A stretch of DNA of 14,645 nucleotides from an uncultured bacterium (GTDB taxonomy: Bacteria > Bacteroidota > Bacteroidia > Bacteroidales > CAIWKO01): NCBI GenBank assembly GCA_903916135.1, contig CAIWVT010000274.1, positions 1 to 14,645 of the forward strand, in the 5' to 3' direction. Made by a program: the position numbers and the translations under genes. Below, one piece after another: positions 12,806 to 14,645 of the stretch (positions are counted from its first letter, which is position 1; each line of letters starts with the position of its first letter). A model generated the notes under the pieces. The model saw only the letters and a program-made list of their open reading frames with translations. It was not told where the DNA came from and made no database searches.

Positions 12806-14239
12806 ATGAAGTTTCATTCATTTCTTGTTTATTTCATGCTACTTTCTTTAGGATTGTTTTTTAGCTATGCTATTGGGCAGACTGTTATAATAAAAGGTAC
12901 AGCAAAGGAAGCATGCGGAAAAACTATCTCGCTGAAATCATATACAGACAATTTGACGTTTACGGAACAACTTCTGACAAAAACTGTGATAGATTCTGCC
13001 GGACACTTTGAGCTTATATGTAAAATCTCATCAACAACTCTCGCCATTATTCATGTGGAATATTACACAGGTGAGCTATATATTGAACCGAATCATAACC
13101 TTACTATCGAAATAAAAAACTTGGTATTCAATCAGAAGATTGATAGAATTAATTACAACCTCAACCCCTTGACGTGTTACGTAAAAGTTTTGACCGATGA
13201 TAAAAACGATTTGAATAAGCTTATACAAAGGCTCAATATTAATTACAATCGTTTTATCAAAGACAATATATTTTGGATGAAAACCCAAAGAATCCATTAC
13301 AAAGTGGATACTTTTTCGCTTGCCATGAAGGACACTTTTGGCTTAGTAAATAATGACTTCTTCAATGATTACTTGAAATATCGTTTGGCATCTCTGAAGC
13401 TACTCACCAATTATAATGATAATCGGAAGTTGATGCTTGAATATATTTATCAGAAGCCCATATTGTTTGACAACGTTGAGTACATGACTTTCCTGAGCAA
13501 TCTATTTGATAATTATTTTGAAGACTTGACACGTCCTGTTAATTTAAGTGATTTGAAGGTTCCTGTCAACACAAATCGAAGTTCCGCTGAGGCTATGGAA
13601 GTTTTAGGGAAGGATACTTTGTTGAAAAATGAAAAGCTTCGGGAGATTGTTTTTCTGAAGACATTAGATGTGTTGTATGCCTCTTCAAATTTCAATAAAA
13701 AGGCAGTTGTAGAAGTGCTTCGACAATTGTCGAACACAAGCAAATTTGATACGCATAAACTCATTGCTCGGAATATGATATGGCAATATACGCATTTCGA
13801 CAAAGGATTTGCGGCACCTGATTTCGCTTTAAGGAACTCGAACGACAGTTTGGTTAAATTAAGTAGCTATAAGGGCAAGATGGTGTATTTGAATTTTTAT
13901 GCCAGTTGGTGCGTTGATTGTATTGACGAAATGGAGTTGATGAAAAAACTGTATGAGAAGTATCAAAACGATGTTGAGTTTGTCAGCATTTCGGTTGATC
14001 GGGAGAATATTAATATGGTATATTTAGCTCGAGATAGAAAATACAAATGGACATTTCTCCATTTCAACAATGATTATGAATTGTTAGAGAATTTTGGAGT
14101 TTATTCCTACCCTTCTTTTGTGTTGATAGGTGCTGATGGCAAATATATTCAATGCCCTGCCGTGAGTCCCAGTGGAAACATTGAATCGGTTCTTGACGAA
14201 ATACTTCATCCCGGAGAAAACAAAAAGGATAAGAAGTAA
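12806..14239 (+). CDS. TlpA-like thioredoxin-fold exported protein
   Basis: This is a 477-residue envelope protein. The N-terminal 22-24 residues form a signal peptide (LLSLGLFFSYAIG). Residues about 25-110 look like the DUF4369-type beta domain seen in Bacteroidota TlpA-like proteins, then comes a long helical middle part (120-325). The thioredoxin domain covers about 330-477: FAAPDFALRNSN, LNFYASWCVDC with redox cysteines C369 and C372, and a YSYPSFVL segment holding the cis-proline. It probably acts in the periplasm as a thiol-disulfide oxidoreductase; the partner is unknown. It follows coaD by 46 bp (a weak 7-bp inverted repeat at 12773-12792 lies between). Its stop codon is 1 bp from the stop of the convergent gene. 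Confidence 0.88.
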   Translation: MKFHSFLVYFMLLSLGLFFSYAIGQTVIIKGTAKEACGKTISLKSYTDNLTFTEQLLTKTVIDSAGHFELICKISSTTLAIIHVEYYTGELYIEPNHNLTIEIKNLVFNQKIDRINYNLNPLTCYVKVLTDDKNDLNKLIQRLNINYNRFIKDNIFWMKTQRIHYKVDTFSLAMKDTFGLVNNDFFNDYLKYRLASLKLLTNYNDNRKLMLEYIYQKPILFDNVEYMTFLSNLFDNYFEDLTRPVNLSDLKVPVNTNRSSAEAMEVLGKDTLLKNEKLREIVFLKTLDVLYASSNFNKKAVVEVLRQLSNTSKFDTHKLIARNMIWQYTHFDKGFAAPDFALRNSNDSLVKLSSYKGKMVYLNFYASWCVDCIDEMELMKKLYEKYQNDVEFVSISVDRENINMVYLARDRKYKWTFLHFNNDYELLENFGVYSYPSFVLIGADGKYIQCPAVSPSGNIESVLDEILHPGENKKDKK

Positions 14240-14240
14240 A

Positions 14241-14645
14241 TTAGTTGAAGGCTATTTTGTTGAAATAAAAAACCGTCCGTTTCGATTTGTTGTCCGCACT
14301 TGTATTTTTTATTCTCTGATATCCATAGGAAATAAAATAAGAGTCGTACCAAAATTCCATGTCGCTGCTATAGTCGGACAACACTTTATCATTGGAGTAA
14401 TTGGTTTGAATTGGAGTTAAGTTTGTGTTTTCAATGACTTCGTTGCCACGAATCACCTTGGAGGCAATCTCGCCATCACTGCTATAGGTGAGAATAATAT
14501 CATCGCCATCAAACAAAGTCTCTACCCTGTTATCAAGTTTCTTCGACAAGATATTGGATATTTCGAAAGAATTATCCCATAACAATTTCCCTTCACTATC
14601 AAAACATGCAATGAGTGCATTGGTGTATCTGTATCCATCAAAAAC
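14241..14645 (-). CDS. Unknown protein, C-terminal fragment (cut by window edge)
   Basis: The minus strand is open from the right window edge (14645) to a stop at 14243-14241, giving 134 residues; the true start lies outside. The fragment begins VFDGYRYTNALIACFDSEGK and continues with alternating strands such as LLWDNSFEI, GDDIILTYSSDGEIASKVI and WYDSYFISYGYQRIKN, ending KRTVFYFNKIAFN. It resembles the C-terminal part of uncharacterised beta-rich proteins found across Bacteroidota; repeated short strands with D/G turns suggest a beta-propeller or beta-sandwich. A TTG at 14585-14583 is not a believable start because the frame continues upstream. Function unknown. Confidence 0.75.
   Translation of the reverse strand, partial: VFDGYRYTNALIACFDSEGKLLWDNSFEISNILSKKLDNRVETLFDGDDIILTYSSDGEIASKVIRGNEVIENTNLTPIQTNYSNDKVLSDYSSDMEFWYDSYFISYGYQRIKNTSADNKSKRTVFYFNKIAFN

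Overview
The window reads as chromosome of a Bacteroidota bacterium. Four things point there: genes start without Shine-Dalgarno sequences; TAnnTTTG (-7) promoter boxes of the Bacteroidota sigma factor lie upstream of most genes, two of them with a -33 TTG/TTTG at an 18-bp spacer; there is a secreted protein with a type IX secretion C-terminal sorting domain; and there is a GldA-type ABC ATPase plus the DUF177-rpmF-fabH cluster. Genus cannot be fixed from the sequence.

Layout. 1-352 (minus): a His/Ala-rich small helical protein followed by the N-terminus of rubrerythrin, cut by the window edge. 553-2859 (minus): an unknown four-helix membrane protein and an unknown soluble protein. 2860-3275: a repeat-rich gap. 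3276-5171 (minus): a T9SS-exported protein. 5487-6797 (minus): metK with its own terminator, promoter and a SAM-II-like leader. 6962-7873 (minus): gldA-like ATPase. 8157-9053 (plus): a radical SAM protein, convergent with yceD-rpmF-fabH (10836 to 9079, minus). 10837-11595: a 759-bp gap with a possible decayed gene and a phased CCTACA repeat array in front of a PapD-like chaperone gene (11596-12132, plus). 12301-14239 (plus): coaD and a TlpA-like thioredoxin lipid/envelope-type protein. 14241-14645 (minus): the C-terminal part of an unknown protein, cut by the right edge.

How it works together. Most genes are housekeeping (SAM synthesis, fatty acid initiation, ribosomal L32, CoA synthesis) or envelope/secretion (T9SS cargo, GldA, PapD-like, TlpA-like). 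The most interesting signals are regulatory: (1) a 53-nt SAM-II-like pseudoknot ahead of metK whose two 5' strands are both copied by a downstream sequence that can form a competing fold; (2) four CCTACA boxes at exactly 22-bp spacing ahead of the PapD-like gene; (3) a family of strictly 8-bp-periodic CAATNNNN arrays at four intergenic loci, some sharing flanks.
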